Assembly (NCBI GenBank): GCA_034411135.1
Contig: DAOUMN010000051.1
Coordinates: 1 to 64,000 of the forward strand
Direction of reading: 5' to 3'
DNA length: 64,000 nt
From: Bellilinea sp034411135
GTDB lineage: Bacteria; Chloroflexota; Anaerolineae; Anaerolineales; Anaerolineaceae
A program made the translations under genes and the position numbers. This document shows positions 31,910 to 40,782 of the stretch, in pieces (the stretch's first letter is position 1; each line of letters starts with the position of its first letter). The notes under the pieces were generated by a model that saw nothing but the letters and a program-made list of their open reading frames with translations, was not told the DNA's origin and did no database searches.

Positions 31910-34608
31910 AACAAACGAGCAGTTCCTTCTCTCCAATTCGCCGGGGCAAAATCGACCGCACAACGTTATTGTTGGTGATTGAGGTTGCCCTGGAAAGCGG
32001 TGAAATTCGCTTTGCGCGTCAGGCGGTTTTGTCCTGGTTGTCTGCCTACCCCGGCGACCTGGAATTCAACGCGCTGCTGGCGAAAATTTTCTTTCTGGAA
32101 AAGAAATTTAACCAGTCAATTCAGATTTTGGAAAAATTGACCGCGCTGGATGCAGAGGATATCCGCACACAGCGGCTGCTGGCGCAGGCATACACGCTGA
32201 CCCAAAATGAACAGGCGTTGGGGGCAAAAATTCGGGTTTTTATCCTTGGGGAGCGAATGGATCCGGCAGTGTCGATTCCCGGCTGGGCGATTATCCTTCG
32301 CAACGCGCGCCGGGCACTGGAAGAGGAACAGTACCAGAACGCGGAAATGAATATCTATCAGGCGCTTGCGCTCAATCAGGATGAAATCCTTGCCGCCATA
32401 ACCCACATGAAAGTTCTGCGTGCGTTGCATGATGAGGCTGGGATTGCCCGCTTTGCCGATTTGTACCATCAGCGCTGGACGGAGGGGCTGGTTTTCCGGC
32501 TGGCAAGGGGTGAAGCAAAACTGGCGGCGGGTGAAGAGTCCGAGGCTGTGCAAATCATTCACCAATGTGCCGCAGAAGACGCGAGTGGTCAGGTGTGCCG
32601 CCGCTGGTGGGGTGAGGATCATCCTTACCGTCCACTTTGGCCCACGCGGTACGAAATCCCACTCGTTATTGCCATCCCTGCTGCGGTGGCAGGGAAGTTA
32701 GGTTGGAACCGACTGGCGGCAGCTGTGCTTTCCACAGAGTCTGGAGAGGCAATACCCACTCAAAATAAGCCTGACGAGCAGGTGTTGGAGCAAAAAGCCG
32801 ATCAGACTGCTCTTGAAGGAGATGTGTGGAAACATTTTGAGGAATATACCGAAGCCGAATTACCAGCCAAGCTGGATGAGATCCAGGTTCAAGCTCAAGC
32901 CAAGCATCTAAAGAAAAAACAAGCGCCATGGCTCAAAGAAACCGAGGAGGAGTTCGAACGGATTGCCAAACGGGTGAAAAATCCGGCAGTTGCTAAAGCG
33001 GACGGGCGATTCCCGATTTACGTGGTCTTTTCCACGCGCAGCGGTTTACGCGCCCAGTACGGTGAGCAAACGGCGCTTGTCATTGGGTCAGAAATGAACC
33101 GGCTGGCGGATGTAGTGCGGCAACACCCCGGCTGGGGCGCAATGGTTTTCTACCCGGATGATATCGAATGTACCGGCAAGCTGGGCATGGCAACGACTGC
33201 TGGTACCGACCCGTGGAAGTTAAAACTGGCGATCATCGATTTGGACCAGGCGCTGGCAAAAAAAGGCGGGCGGATTGGGGCTTTATTAATAGTGGGCGGT
33301 AATGAAGTTGTGCCCTTTCATCGCTTGCCCAATCCGACCGATGATTCGGACGAGGAAGTGCTTTCGGATAACCCCTACAGTACTCTGGATTCCAATTATT
33401 TCATTCCGGAATGGTCGGTGGGACGGATGCCGGGCGAAAAAGGTGCCGATGCCGGTTTACTGTTGCAACAGCTACGTCAGGCAATTCAATATCATACTCA
33501 ATTCCGCCGGTTGCCGAAAAAGCTACATCTTCAGCCTTTCCTGCTTGAGTTCCTGCGCTTCATCTTCCGGCTTAACCGCCCCCAACCCGCCGCACAGTTA
33601 AGTGGCAGTTTTGGTTATACGGCGTCTGTGTGGCGCAGGTCTTCATTAGCAAGTTTCAGACCGGTGGGGGAGGAGCGTGCTATGCTTATTTCCCCGCCCA
33701 GTGAAACGCGCACGTTTGATGCCAATAAACTGGTTCAATCCGCGCTTGGATTTTACAACCTGCATGGTCTGGCGGAAACTGCCGAATGGTATGGACAGCG
33801 CGATCCACGGGACAACAGCAGCACTATCGAATACCCAGTAGCGCTGAGCATCGCCGATTTACCTAAAAATGGTCATTCGCCAAAAATCCTGTTTAGCGAA
33901 GCCTGTTTTGGCGGTTTTATCCTGGATAAAGAGGAGAAATCCTCTCTGGCGATGCGTTTTCTGTCGATCGGGACGCGGGCGATGGTGGCTTCGACCTGCA
34001 TTGCGTATGGCGCGGTCAGCCCGCCACTGGTTGGTGCAGACCTGCTGGCAAACCTGTTTTGGACCTACCTGCGTGAAGGGTACTCGGCAGGAGAAGCATT
34101 GGTGCAGGCTAAGATCGGCATGGCTCGTGAAATGAACAAGCGGCAGGGGTTTTTAGACGGTGAAGACCAGAAAACGTTGGTTTCTTTTGTCCTGTACGGC
34201 GATCCGCTCGTGTATCACGAAGGTTTTCAAGGAAAGGCGAAACGTTTGCAGCGTTTTCAAAAACATTTCTCGGTCAAAACGATCAGCGATCACCGTAATG
34301 GAGACCCGCAGCCGATCGAGGCGCAAGATGACTACCTGCAGCAAGCTAAAGCTGCTGTCGCGCCGTATTTACCTGGTCTGGATCTGGCAGATGTGCGTTT
34401 ACGCGTACAAAAAGTTAGCGATGAGGTCAGTACACCGATCAAAGATGGTGGGTATGGTAATACTGTCATGGATAAAAAGCAGCTTCAGGATCGAACCGTG
34501 GTCATCTTCCGCCGTAATGTTCGCTTTGGAGAACATACCCATGTCCATTACGCCCGTGTCACCCTCAACAAGGATGGCAAGTTGATGAAAATGGCGTTTT
34601 CCCGGTAG
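31900..34608 (+). CDS. Caspase/gingipain-like (clan CD, C25-type) cysteine protease with TPR N-terminus
   Basis: A 902-residue protein. Residues 1 to about 190 are TPR-like helices, about 280-350 is a charged helical linker, and about 370-770 is a clan-CD peptidase fold. The visible signatures are a hydrophobic strand then His-Gly (FYNLHGLAE, H622) and a hydrophobic strand then Glu-Ala-Cys (ILFSEACFGG, C669), the dyad order and 47-residue spacing typical of the clan. Upstream, IGALLIVGGNEVVPF and then SDNPYSTLDSNY, WSVGRMPG resemble the gingipain (C25) pre-active-site block; CHAT proteases are the next closest. A 100-residue tail of unknown fold follows. There is no signal peptide, so it acts in the cytosol, probably on a scaffold made by the upstream TPR protein. 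Confidence 0.85.
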   Translation: MPVEQTSSSFSPIRRGKIDRTTLLLVIEVALESGEIRFARQAVLSWLSAYPGDLEFNALLAKIFFLEKKFNQSIQILEKLTALDAEDIRTQRLLAQAYTLTQNEQALGAKIRVFILGERMDPAVSIPGWAIILRNARRALEEEQYQNAEMNIYQALALNQDEILAAITHMKVLRALHDEAGIARFADLYHQRWTEGLVFRLARGEAKLAAGEESEAVQIIHQCAAEDASGQVCRRWWGEDHPYRPLWPTRYEIPLVIAIPAAVAGKLGWNRLAAAVLSTESGEAIPTQNKPDEQVLEQKADQTALEGDVWKHFEEYTEAELPAKLDEIQVQAQAKHLKKKQAPWLKETEEEFERIAKRVKNPAVAKADGRFPIYVVFSTRSGLRAQYGEQTALVIGSEMNRLADVVRQHPGWGAMVFYPDDIECTGKLGMATTAGTDPWKLKLAIIDLDQALAKKGGRIGALLIVGGNEVVPFHRLPNPTDDSDEEVLSDNPYSTLDSNYFIPEWSVGRMPGEKGADAGLLLQQLRQAIQYHTQFRRLPKKLHLQPFLLEFLRFIFRLNRPQPAAQLSGSFGYTASVWRRSSLASFRPVGEERAMLISPPSETRTFDANKLVQSALGFYNLHGLAETAEWYGQRDPRDNSSTIEYPVALSIADLPKNGHSPKILFSEACFGGFILDKEEKSSLAMRFLSIGTRAMVASTCIAYGAVSPPLVGADLLANLFWTYLREGYSAGEALVQAKIGMAREMNKRQGFLDGEDQKTLVSFVLYGDPLVYHEGFQGKAKRLQRFQKHFSVKTISDHRNGDPQPIEAQDDYLQQAKAAVAPYLPGLDLADVRLRVQKVSDEVSTPIKDGGYGNTVMDKKQLQDRTVVIFRRNVRFGEHTHVHYARVTLNKDGKLMKMAFSR

Positions 34609-34638
34609 ACATTTTCTACCCCCTTATCTCTGTGGCAG

Positions 34639-34666
34639 GAGCCGTCCTCTTTTGGGACGGCTCTTT
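34639..34666 (+). terminator. Terminator of the sigma-54 module
   Basis: A 9-bp stem GAGCCGTCC / GGACGGCTC (34639-34647 with 34655-34663), a 7-base loop and a short T-run. It lies 30 bases after the protease stop and separates it from the alaS promoter. Confidence 0.82.
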
Positions 34667-34715
34667 GCTTATGCTGATAACAGCGTATGGGAAGTGGATT
34701 GCAACAGCCGATTTA

Positions 34716-34744
34716 TTGATTCCTGTCCGTTGTTCCTGTATAAT
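34716..34744 (+). promoter_or_regulatory. Sigma-70 type promoter for alaS
   Basis: TTGATT (34716-34721), 17-bp spacer, TATAAT (34739-34744). The predicted start is near 34751, about 38 bases ahead of the alaS ATG. Confidence 0.82.
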
Positions 34745-34788
34745 CATCACTTACATCTCTTATATCATCCGATAGGTTGGAGTGATCC

Positions 34789-37527
34789 ATGACTAAAAAT
34801 TGGAGCGGTGCTGAGATTCGGCAAATGTTCATTGATTTTTTTGCGGAACACGGTCATACCTATGTGCCGAGTTCTTCTCTGGTTCCGGGCGGGGACCAGA
34901 CATTATTGTTTACCAATGCCGGAATGGTGCAGTTCAAGGATGTATTCCTGGGCACCGATCAGCGCCCATACAAACGTGCTGCCAATTCGCAGAAGTGCAT
35001 GCGTGTAGCCGGAAAACACAACGATTTGGATGATGTTGGTCGCGATGATACCCACCATACCTTCTTTGAGATGCTGGGTAACTGGTCGTTTGGTGATTAT
35101 TATAAAAAAGAAGCCATTGCCTGGGCATGGCAGTTGCTGACCGATGTATGGGGTCTGGATCCTTCCACTTTGTGGGTGACCTGCTTCAAGGACGAAAAGG
35201 GGGAAATTCCAACCGATGAAGAAGCTGCCGAAAACTGGCGCGAACAGCCCGGACTCAACCCGGAGCATATTTTATTCTTTGGTCGTAAGGATAATTTTTG
35301 GGAAATGGCGGATACCGGACCGTGTGGACCTTGCTCCGAAATTCATATCGATCGTGGAATGTCCTATTGCGACAAGCAGGGTCAAGCTGGGCATGTTTGC
35401 CGGGTGAATGGTGATTGCAAACGCTTCCTAGAATTGTGGAATCTGGTATTCATTCAGTACAATCGCTTAAGTCCGACCAAACTGGAGCCCTTACCCGCCA
35501 GGCATGTTGATACCGGGATGGGCTTTGAGCGGATTGTTTCCGTCCTGCAAAACAAGAATTCCAATTATCGCACGGATTTATTGTTCCCGTTGGTGGAAAA
35601 AGTACGCGAAATGACCGGGCATAGCCCAGAGGAAAGGGATGCGAACATCACACCATATCGAGTGATTGCCGATCATGCGCGTGCTGCGGCGTTTTTAATT
35701 GCCGATGGGGTTGTACCCGGCAATACCGGCAGGAACTATGTGTGCCGTATGATCATCCGCCGGGCTTCGCGTTTTGGCAGCAAAATTGGATTGCACGAGC
35801 CGTTTCTGGCGAACGTGGCGGACGTTGTGGTTCAGGAATATGGCAACGCCTATCCAGAATTGGTGCGTAACCGTGAAACCATCCTGGATAATTTGACCCG
35901 CGAGGAAAAGCGCTTCCAGCGCACCGTGGAACAAGGGCTGACTCACCTGCAGGAATTGCTCGATCAAGTTCGGGCGGCTGGAGGAACGGTGTTGGATGGT
36001 GCCAAAGCCTTTGACCTGTATGCAACACACGGTCTTCCAGTGGAACTGGTGCGCGATGTGGCGCGCGAACAGGGGTTGGAGGTGGATCAGGCTGGTTTTG
36101 CCAAAGCAATGGAAGAACACCGCATTGCTTCTGGGGCAGGAAAAACCTTTGGGGCGCTAGGTGGTGAACAGGTGGACGTTTATCGACCCATTCTGGAGAC
36201 GCTGCAGGCAGCGGGCGAATTAGGTCCTCAGGGGGTGAATTACGATCCTTATTCAAGCCTGGAAGTGGAAGGAAAGGTGTTGGCGCTGGTTCGCGACGGT
36301 GAGCCGGTTCAGGAAGCCCTGCTGGGTGATGTAGTTGAAGTTATCTTGCCGGCAACCTGTTTTTATGTTGAATCGGGTGGTCAGGTTTCGGATACAGGGA
36401 CGATTGTTTCTGTCCACGAACCGCGCTGGGAAATCCGGGTTGAGGATACGCGTAAACCAGCCGCAGGGATCATTGTACATGTCGGCGAAGTGGTGCGCGG
36501 CAAACCTGCCGTGGGCGATCTGGCGATCTCCGCTGTAGATGCTCAACGCCGGCGTGACATCATGCGTAATCACACCGCCACCCACCTTTTGCACGCAGAA
36601 TTACAAAATGTGTTGGGCAAGCATGCCCGTCAGGCAGGTTCTTTAGTCGCACCGGATCGGCTGCGCTTCGATTTCACCCATCCGGAAGCCATTTCCGCGG
36701 AACAACTGGAGCGTATCGAAGCGGGGGTGAACCAAGCAATTTTCGAGGATTTTCGGTTAAAGATCCGCTTCAAGCCACTGGCCGAAGCTATTGAAGAAGG
36801 TGCTATGGCATTGTTTGGGGAAAAGTACGCCGAAACTGTACGTACCATCACGATTGGAGATGCCGAAACCCTATCGTACGAACTGTGTGGCGGCACACAT
36901 GTTGAAAATACTGGTGATATTGGAGTGTTCTTGATCACCAGCGAAGGCAGTGCGGCGGCTGGAGTTCGGCGGATCGAAGCAGTGACGGGCAGGGAAGCCT
37001 ATGCTCTGATTCAGCGGCGGTTTCGCGCTTACAAGCAGATGGCTCAATTGCTTTCGGTTTCACTGGAAGACCTGCCCCATAAGACTGCCGGGTTGCTCGA
37101 AGAACTTGGCGAAGTGGAAAAGGAAAATGTTCGTCTTCGCCAGCAGCTTGTAGCAGCAGAATTTGAGCAGACCCTTAACAGGGTTCAAGAAGTCAATGGG
37201 GTTTATGTTCTTTCTGCGATGCTTCACAATGCCAATGCGGATACTTTGCGGGAGATGACGGATCGTTTTCGCCAAAAGTATCCACGCGGGGTGGTCGTCC
37301 TGGCAAGTGTTGAAAATGACAAGCCGGTGATCATTGCCGCGTTAAGCGATGATCTGGTCAAATCTGGATGGCATGCCGGTGACCTGATCAAGCCGGTTGC
37401 AGCCGTGGTGGGTGGTGGTGGGGGCGGCCGCCCCAACCTGGCACAGGCAGGCGGAAAAGATGCCAAGCGGCTGCATGAGGCACTGGATCAGGTTATACCC
37501 TGGGTTACGGCGAAGATTAAGAGATAA
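34789..37527 (+). CDS. alaS: Alanine--tRNA ligase
   Basis: A 912-residue class II synthetase. The catalytic domain (about 1-250) has the N-terminal MFIDFFAEHGHTYVPSSSL and TNAGMVQFKDVFLG. It is followed by the helical tRNA-recognition domain. The editing domain carries HTATHLLHAEL and the zinc/Cys motif CGGTHVENTGDIG, which clear mischarged Ser and Gly. The C-Ala domain ends in GGGGGGRPNLAQAGG. Length is slightly above the family mean. The start follows TTGGAGTGATCC. Its stop codon touches the stop of the convergent metallophosphoesterase gene with no spacer. Confidence 0.97.
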   Translation: MTKNWSGAEIRQMFIDFFAEHGHTYVPSSSLVPGGDQTLLFTNAGMVQFKDVFLGTDQRPYKRAANSQKCMRVAGKHNDLDDVGRDDTHHTFFEMLGNWSFGDYYKKEAIAWAWQLLTDVWGLDPSTLWVTCFKDEKGEIPTDEEAAENWREQPGLNPEHILFFGRKDNFWEMADTGPCGPCSEIHIDRGMSYCDKQGQAGHVCRVNGDCKRFLELWNLVFIQYNRLSPTKLEPLPARHVDTGMGFERIVSVLQNKNSNYRTDLLFPLVEKVREMTGHSPEERDANITPYRVIADHARAAAFLIADGVVPGNTGRNYVCRMIIRRASRFGSKIGLHEPFLANVADVVVQEYGNAYPELVRNRETILDNLTREEKRFQRTVEQGLTHLQELLDQVRAAGGTVLDGAKAFDLYATHGLPVELVRDVAREQGLEVDQAGFAKAMEEHRIASGAGKTFGALGGEQVDVYRPILETLQAAGELGPQGVNYDPYSSLEVEGKVLALVRDGEPVQEALLGDVVEVILPATCFYVESGGQVSDTGTIVSVHEPRWEIRVEDTRKPAAGIIVHVGEVVRGKPAVGDLAISAVDAQRRRDIMRNHTATHLLHAELQNVLGKHARQAGSLVAPDRLRFDFTHPEAISAEQLERIEAGVNQAIFEDFRLKIRFKPLAEAIEEGAMALFGEKYAETVRTITIGDAETLSYELCGGTHVENTGDIGVFLITSEGSAAAGVRRIEAVTGREAYALIQRRFRAYKQMAQLLSVSLEDLPHKTAGLLEELGEVEKENVRLRQQLVAAEFEQTLNRVQEVNGVYVLSAMLHNANADTLREMTDRFRQKYPRGVVVLASVENDKPVIIAALSDDLVKSGWHAGDLIKPVAAVVGGGGGGRPNLAQAGGKDAKRLHEALDQVIPWVTAKIKR

Positions 37528-38670
37528 TCAACTTTCGCGGCTACCCTCGATTTCCCACAGAATAATTTCCGGCGGGCATAGGAAGCGCACTCGAGGCGCT
37601 CCAGCGCCTTCCATTCCGATTCCTCGTGTGATATAGAGGGTCAGACCGTTTAGCTGATATCTGCCAGAAGAGAATGCTCTGCCGTAAAGCGAAGCGGTGA
37701 ACAACGCGCCAATCAGAGGTAAACGCACCTGACCGCCATGGGTATGCCCGGAAAGCTGCAAGTCGATCGGGGTGTGTGCGGCATTGGGTGCCAGGTCGGG
37801 CGAGTGATACAGCAAGATGGTGAAGTCTTCACCCCCCTCAGGAAGAAGTTTTGCCATACGCGGCGCATCAATGAAAGGACGATGGGTGCAGGATAAACCA
37901 ATCAGTTGGATTTTTCCCTCTCCGACTGCAATGGAAACCCGCTCCTCCTCAAGTAAACCGATGGATAGCCCATCGAAAATTCGCGGCGCAATTGCTTCCA
38001 GATCTACAGCAGGGCTGCCTAAAACGGCGAAAACACCTAAGGGGGCTTGCCACTGTGCCATAATTTCACGTGCATGCTGAATGGCAAGCGGATCACGGTT
38101 GTAAGAGAGATTGAGCACATCTCCGCTAAACAGGATTAGATCTGGCTGAAGTCGTGATATCTCATCGTTCAACTGTTTTTCCCGGCGGGTGATGCGTTCA
38201 ATATGCAGGTCACCAAGGTGGAGAATGCGCAGCCGACTGCCAGATTTGAGTTTGGGTGTGCTTAGGTTTTGGCGGGTGACTTGTATCTGGTGGGGCTCGA
38301 TCCAAAATCCAACAAACACCAGCAGACTGCCAATAATCTGAAGCGGCAGGCTGACCGGTAGCGGCAGCCAGGCAAACAGGAACCGCATGAGTGCCAGCAG
38401 GGTGGTGGGCGGCTGCGGTGGACCAAACGACTTTCGGAACACCGGCAGCAGTGCAAGCATTAACCAATCGGTCAGGAAGAAGAACCACAGCAGAAGGGCG
38501 TAACTCCATTCGCCGCGTGAGGGAAGCCAGGCAAGACCTAACAGTAGCAGCGCAAACAGGAACGGATTGATTTTTTGAATGGCGTCATAACGGTGCAGGA
38601 TGACATCAAAATCATTGCCCACTTCACCCGGAAAATTGCGGCGGGTGGAAAAATCGCGAATTTCAATCAT
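37528..38670 (-). CDS. Membrane-associated metallophosphoesterase (YkuE/YaeI-like) with altered metal motif
   Basis: A 380-residue protein with about four N-terminal hydrophobic segments (residues 35-135) and a C-terminal calcineurin-like domain. Visible metal motifs are LHLGDLHIER, LFSGDVLN, LLYHSPDLAP and LSGHTHGGQ. The GNH[DE] motif expected after the VLG strand (GVFAVLG) reads GSPAVD, so two expected residues (Asn and His) are lost. Either activity is reduced or the protein uses a changed site. Related enzymes act on phospholipid headgroups such as UDP-diacylglucosamine or on other phosphoesters; the target here is unknown. It is divergent from nothing; it converges on alaS and is 9 bases downstream of the PfpI-like gene. 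Confidence 0.82.
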   Translation of the reverse strand: MIEIRDFSTRRNFPGEVGNDFDVILHRYDAIQKINPFLFALLLLGLAWLPSRGEWSYALLLWFFFLTDWLMLALLPVFRKSFGPPQPPTTLLALMRFLFAWLPLPVSLPLQIIGSLLVFVGFWIEPHQIQVTRQNLSTPKLKSGSRLRILHLGDLHIERITRREKQLNDEISRLQPDLILFSGDVLNLSYNRDPLAIQHAREIMAQWQAPLGVFAVLGSPAVDLEAIAPRIFDGLSIGLLEEERVSIAVGEGKIQLIGLSCTHRPFIDAPRMAKLLPEGGEDFTILLYHSPDLAPNAAHTPIDLQLSGHTHGGQVRLPLIGALFTASLYGRAFSSGRYQLNGLTLYITRGIGMEGAGAPRVRFLCPPEIILWEIEGSRES

Positions 38671-38679
38671 TCGTTTTTC

Positions 38680-39216
38680 TTAGCGCCTGGATTTGTATTC
38701 TTCCAGTGCGGTGACCAGTTCGCGGCAGAAGGCGGGGATATCGGCAACCACTCTGCCCCAAACAATATTGCCGCTGCGAAAGGCGGCTTCATCCCGCCAG
38801 ATGGCGCCGGCGTTGAGCAGGTCGTCCTTGATGCCCTCGCTGCCGGTCGCTTCGTGACCCCGCACGATCCCGGCGCTGATGCCAACCAACCCGGCATGAC
38901 AGATCATTGCCACAATGCGCTTGTTTTCATAAAACCAGCGTGTCATGGATTTAACTGCCTCGTAACGGCGAAGTTTGTCCGGCGCCCAGCCACCGGGGAC
39001 AATTAGGGCGTCGTATTCCGCCGGATTGATGCTATCGAAACTGACATCGGATTGTGCGCGCAGTGCAGTTTTTCCGGCAAATTCAGCGTTTGCTTTGGGT
39101 CCGGCGACCACTACCTGTGCGCCTTCTTCACGCAGGCGCATGAGCGGGACGTAAAACTCCAGGTCTTCAAATCCTTCATGGAGTAAATATACGATCTTCA
39201 AACCTTCCAGTTTCAT
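38680..39216 (-). CDS. DJ-1/PfpI-family protein
   Basis: A 178-residue class I glutamine-amidotransferase-like protein. The nucleophile elbow is IVAMICHAGLVGISAG with the Cys after Ile, and the acid is the Glu in HEGFEDLEFYVPLMRL near the N-terminus. Such proteins act as deglycases, chaperones or hydrolases in stress; the C-H-A-G variant of the usual C-H-G-P leaves function open. The gene precedes the metallophosphoesterase gene by 9 bases, so the two are co-transcribed, and a TATAAT -10 lies just upstream at 39248-39253 on the minus strand. Confidence 0.88.
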   Translation of the reverse strand: MKLEGLKIVYLLHEGFEDLEFYVPLMRLREEGAQVVVAGPKANAEFAGKTALRAQSDVSFDSINPAEYDALIVPGGWAPDKLRRYEAVKSMTRWFYENKRIVAMICHAGLVGISAGIVRGHEATGSEGIKDDLLNAGAIWRDEAAFRSGNIVWGRVVADIPAFCRELVTALEEYKSRR

Positions 39217-39258
39217 CGTTTATCTCCTCTTGTAAAAAGCTGGTGCAATTATAACAAA

Positions 39259-39287
39259 CCCCCATCCGCAAGCGTGCCGGATGGGGG
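39259..39287 (-). terminator. Terminator of the gcv operon
   Basis: A 10-bp perfect stem (CCCCCATCCG / CGGATGGGGG, 39259-39268 with 39278-39287) followed on the minus strand by TTTGTTAT. It ends the gcvH-gcvPA-gcvPB transcript; the -10 of the PfpI gene begins right after the T-run. Confidence 0.85.
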
Positions 39288-39312
39288 TAGTTTTGTACAG
39301 GGGGTAAATGGT

Positions 39313-40782
39313 TCAAGATTGAACTTCGTCGGGCAGCCAACAGCACAAGACCAGTTCCTTGGCTGCTTTGACCTCGTCCAGGCGACCAACCGGGGTTAGA
39401 TGGGGAGCGCTGTGGAGCAATTCCGGTTGGTTGTGGGCTTCCTCGGCGATTTTCAGCATCACGTCCGCGAAACGATCGAGGGTTTGTTTGGACTCGGTTT
39501 CGGTTGGCTCGATCATGAGCGCTTCACGAACAATGAGCGGAAAGTAGTTAGTTGGGGGGTGGAAATTGTAGTCCATCAACCGCTTAGAAATATCCAATGC
39601 GTGCACATCCGGCGCGTCGTCCCACACCCCTTCGACCACAAACTCATGCATACAGGTACGATCAAAGGGCACTTTGTAGGTGTTGCGCATTCGGGCAAGC
39701 AGGTAATTGGCGTTCAATACGGCATATTCGGAAATTTTCCTTAATCCTTCCGGTCCATGCATGGAAATATAGGTATAGGCACGCACCATCATTCCGAAGT
39801 GCCCGTTAAAGGATTTAACCCGCCCTATGCTTTGCGCGGGCTGGCGGAAGCCAAACAAGGGTGGAACCTCTTCGCTTCCCTCCTCCAACAGGACAACAAC
39901 CGGGCCGGGGAGAAAATCCTGCAATTCGGTGGTGACTACCACCGGTCCAGATCCGGGTCCGCCGCCGCCGTGTGGGGTGGAAAAGGTCTTGTGCAGATTG
40001 ATGTGCAAGATATCAAAACCGAGATCACCCGGGCGGGCAATTCCCAGTAATGCATTAAGGTTGGCGCCATCGCCATATACCAAACCGCCTGCCTGATGGA
40101 CGATCCTGTTGACTTCGACAACCTGTTCTTCGAACAATCCGAGCGTATTCGGGTTGGTCAGCATCAACCCGGCGACAGTCTCGTCGCAGACTGATTTGAG
40201 GGCTTCGATGTCGACATTGCCGCGCGCATCCGATGGGATATGCACCACCTCGAATCCGGACATTCCAGAAGTAGCCGGGTTGGTGCCGTGAGCAGAATCT
40301 GGGACGAGCATTTTGGTTCGTCTGGTGTCTCCACGGGATTTATGATAGGCGCGAATGATCATTACGCCGGTAAATTCACCCTGTGCACCAGCAGCGGGCT
40401 GGAGAGTTACGGCTCCAAAACCGGTGATTTCCTTGAGGTATTCCTGTAATTCGTACATCAGTGCCAGGTTGCCTTGCACCGTTTCGTCGGGTTGCAGTGG
40501 ATGAGTGAAAGCAAACCCTGGCAGACGCGCCATTTCCTCGTTAATTTTGGGGTTGTACTTCATCGTACACGAACCAAGTGGGTAGAAACCGCCATCGATA
40601 CTGTAATTGAGGTGTGACAGGTGCATGAAATGGCGGATCACATCCATTTCGGATAGTTCGGGCAAGGGCAGGTTTTCGCGAACTAAATTATTGGGCAGGT
40701 CTGCCAATGGCACATCCGGATGAGGAAAACGCACCCCCGTGCGACCCGGGGCGGAGAGTTCATAAATGGTGGGTTCACTCAT
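39313..40782 (-). CDS. gcvPB: Glycine dehydrogenase (decarboxylating) subunit 2
   Basis: A 489-residue PLP subunit of the glycine cleavage P-protein. The PLP lysine is in DILHINLHKTFSTPHGGGGPG, with the DSAHGTNPAT segment and the N-terminal YPLGSCTMKYNPKINEE. It decarboxylates glycine and hands the aminomethyl group to the lipoyl arm of GcvH. The ATG at 40782 is chosen because AAGGAG lies 8-9 bases ahead; an upstream in-frame start would lie inside gcvPA. It overlaps gcvPA by 8 bases, consistent with an A-B heterodimer made in equal amounts. Confidence 0.95.
   Translation of the reverse strand: MSEPTIYELSAPGRTGVRFPHPDVPLADLPNNLVRENLPLPELSEMDVIRHFMHLSHLNYSIDGGFYPLGSCTMKYNPKINEEMARLPGFAFTHPLQPDETVQGNLALMYELQEYLKEITGFGAVTLQPAAGAQGEFTGVMIIRAYHKSRGDTRRTKMLVPDSAHGTNPATSGMSGFEVVHIPSDARGNVDIEALKSVCDETVAGLMLTNPNTLGLFEEQVVEVNRIVHQAGGLVYGDGANLNALLGIARPGDLGFDILHINLHKTFSTPHGGGGPGSGPVVVTTELQDFLPGPVVVLLEEGSEEVPPLFGFRQPAQSIGRVKSFNGHFGMMVRAYTYISMHGPEGLRKISEYAVLNANYLLARMRNTYKVPFDRTCMHEFVVEGVWDDAPDVHALDISKRLMDYNFHPPTNYFPLIVREALMIEPTETESKQTLDRFADVMLKIAEEAHNQPELLHSAPHLTPVGRLDEVKAAKELVLCCWLPDEVQS

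Noticed and set aside
31900..34608. Type III-E CRISPR (TPR-CHAT, Craspase) locus
   Set aside because: No CRISPR array, Cas7-like effector or other cas gene is in the window; only the TPR plus caspase-like theme is shared.
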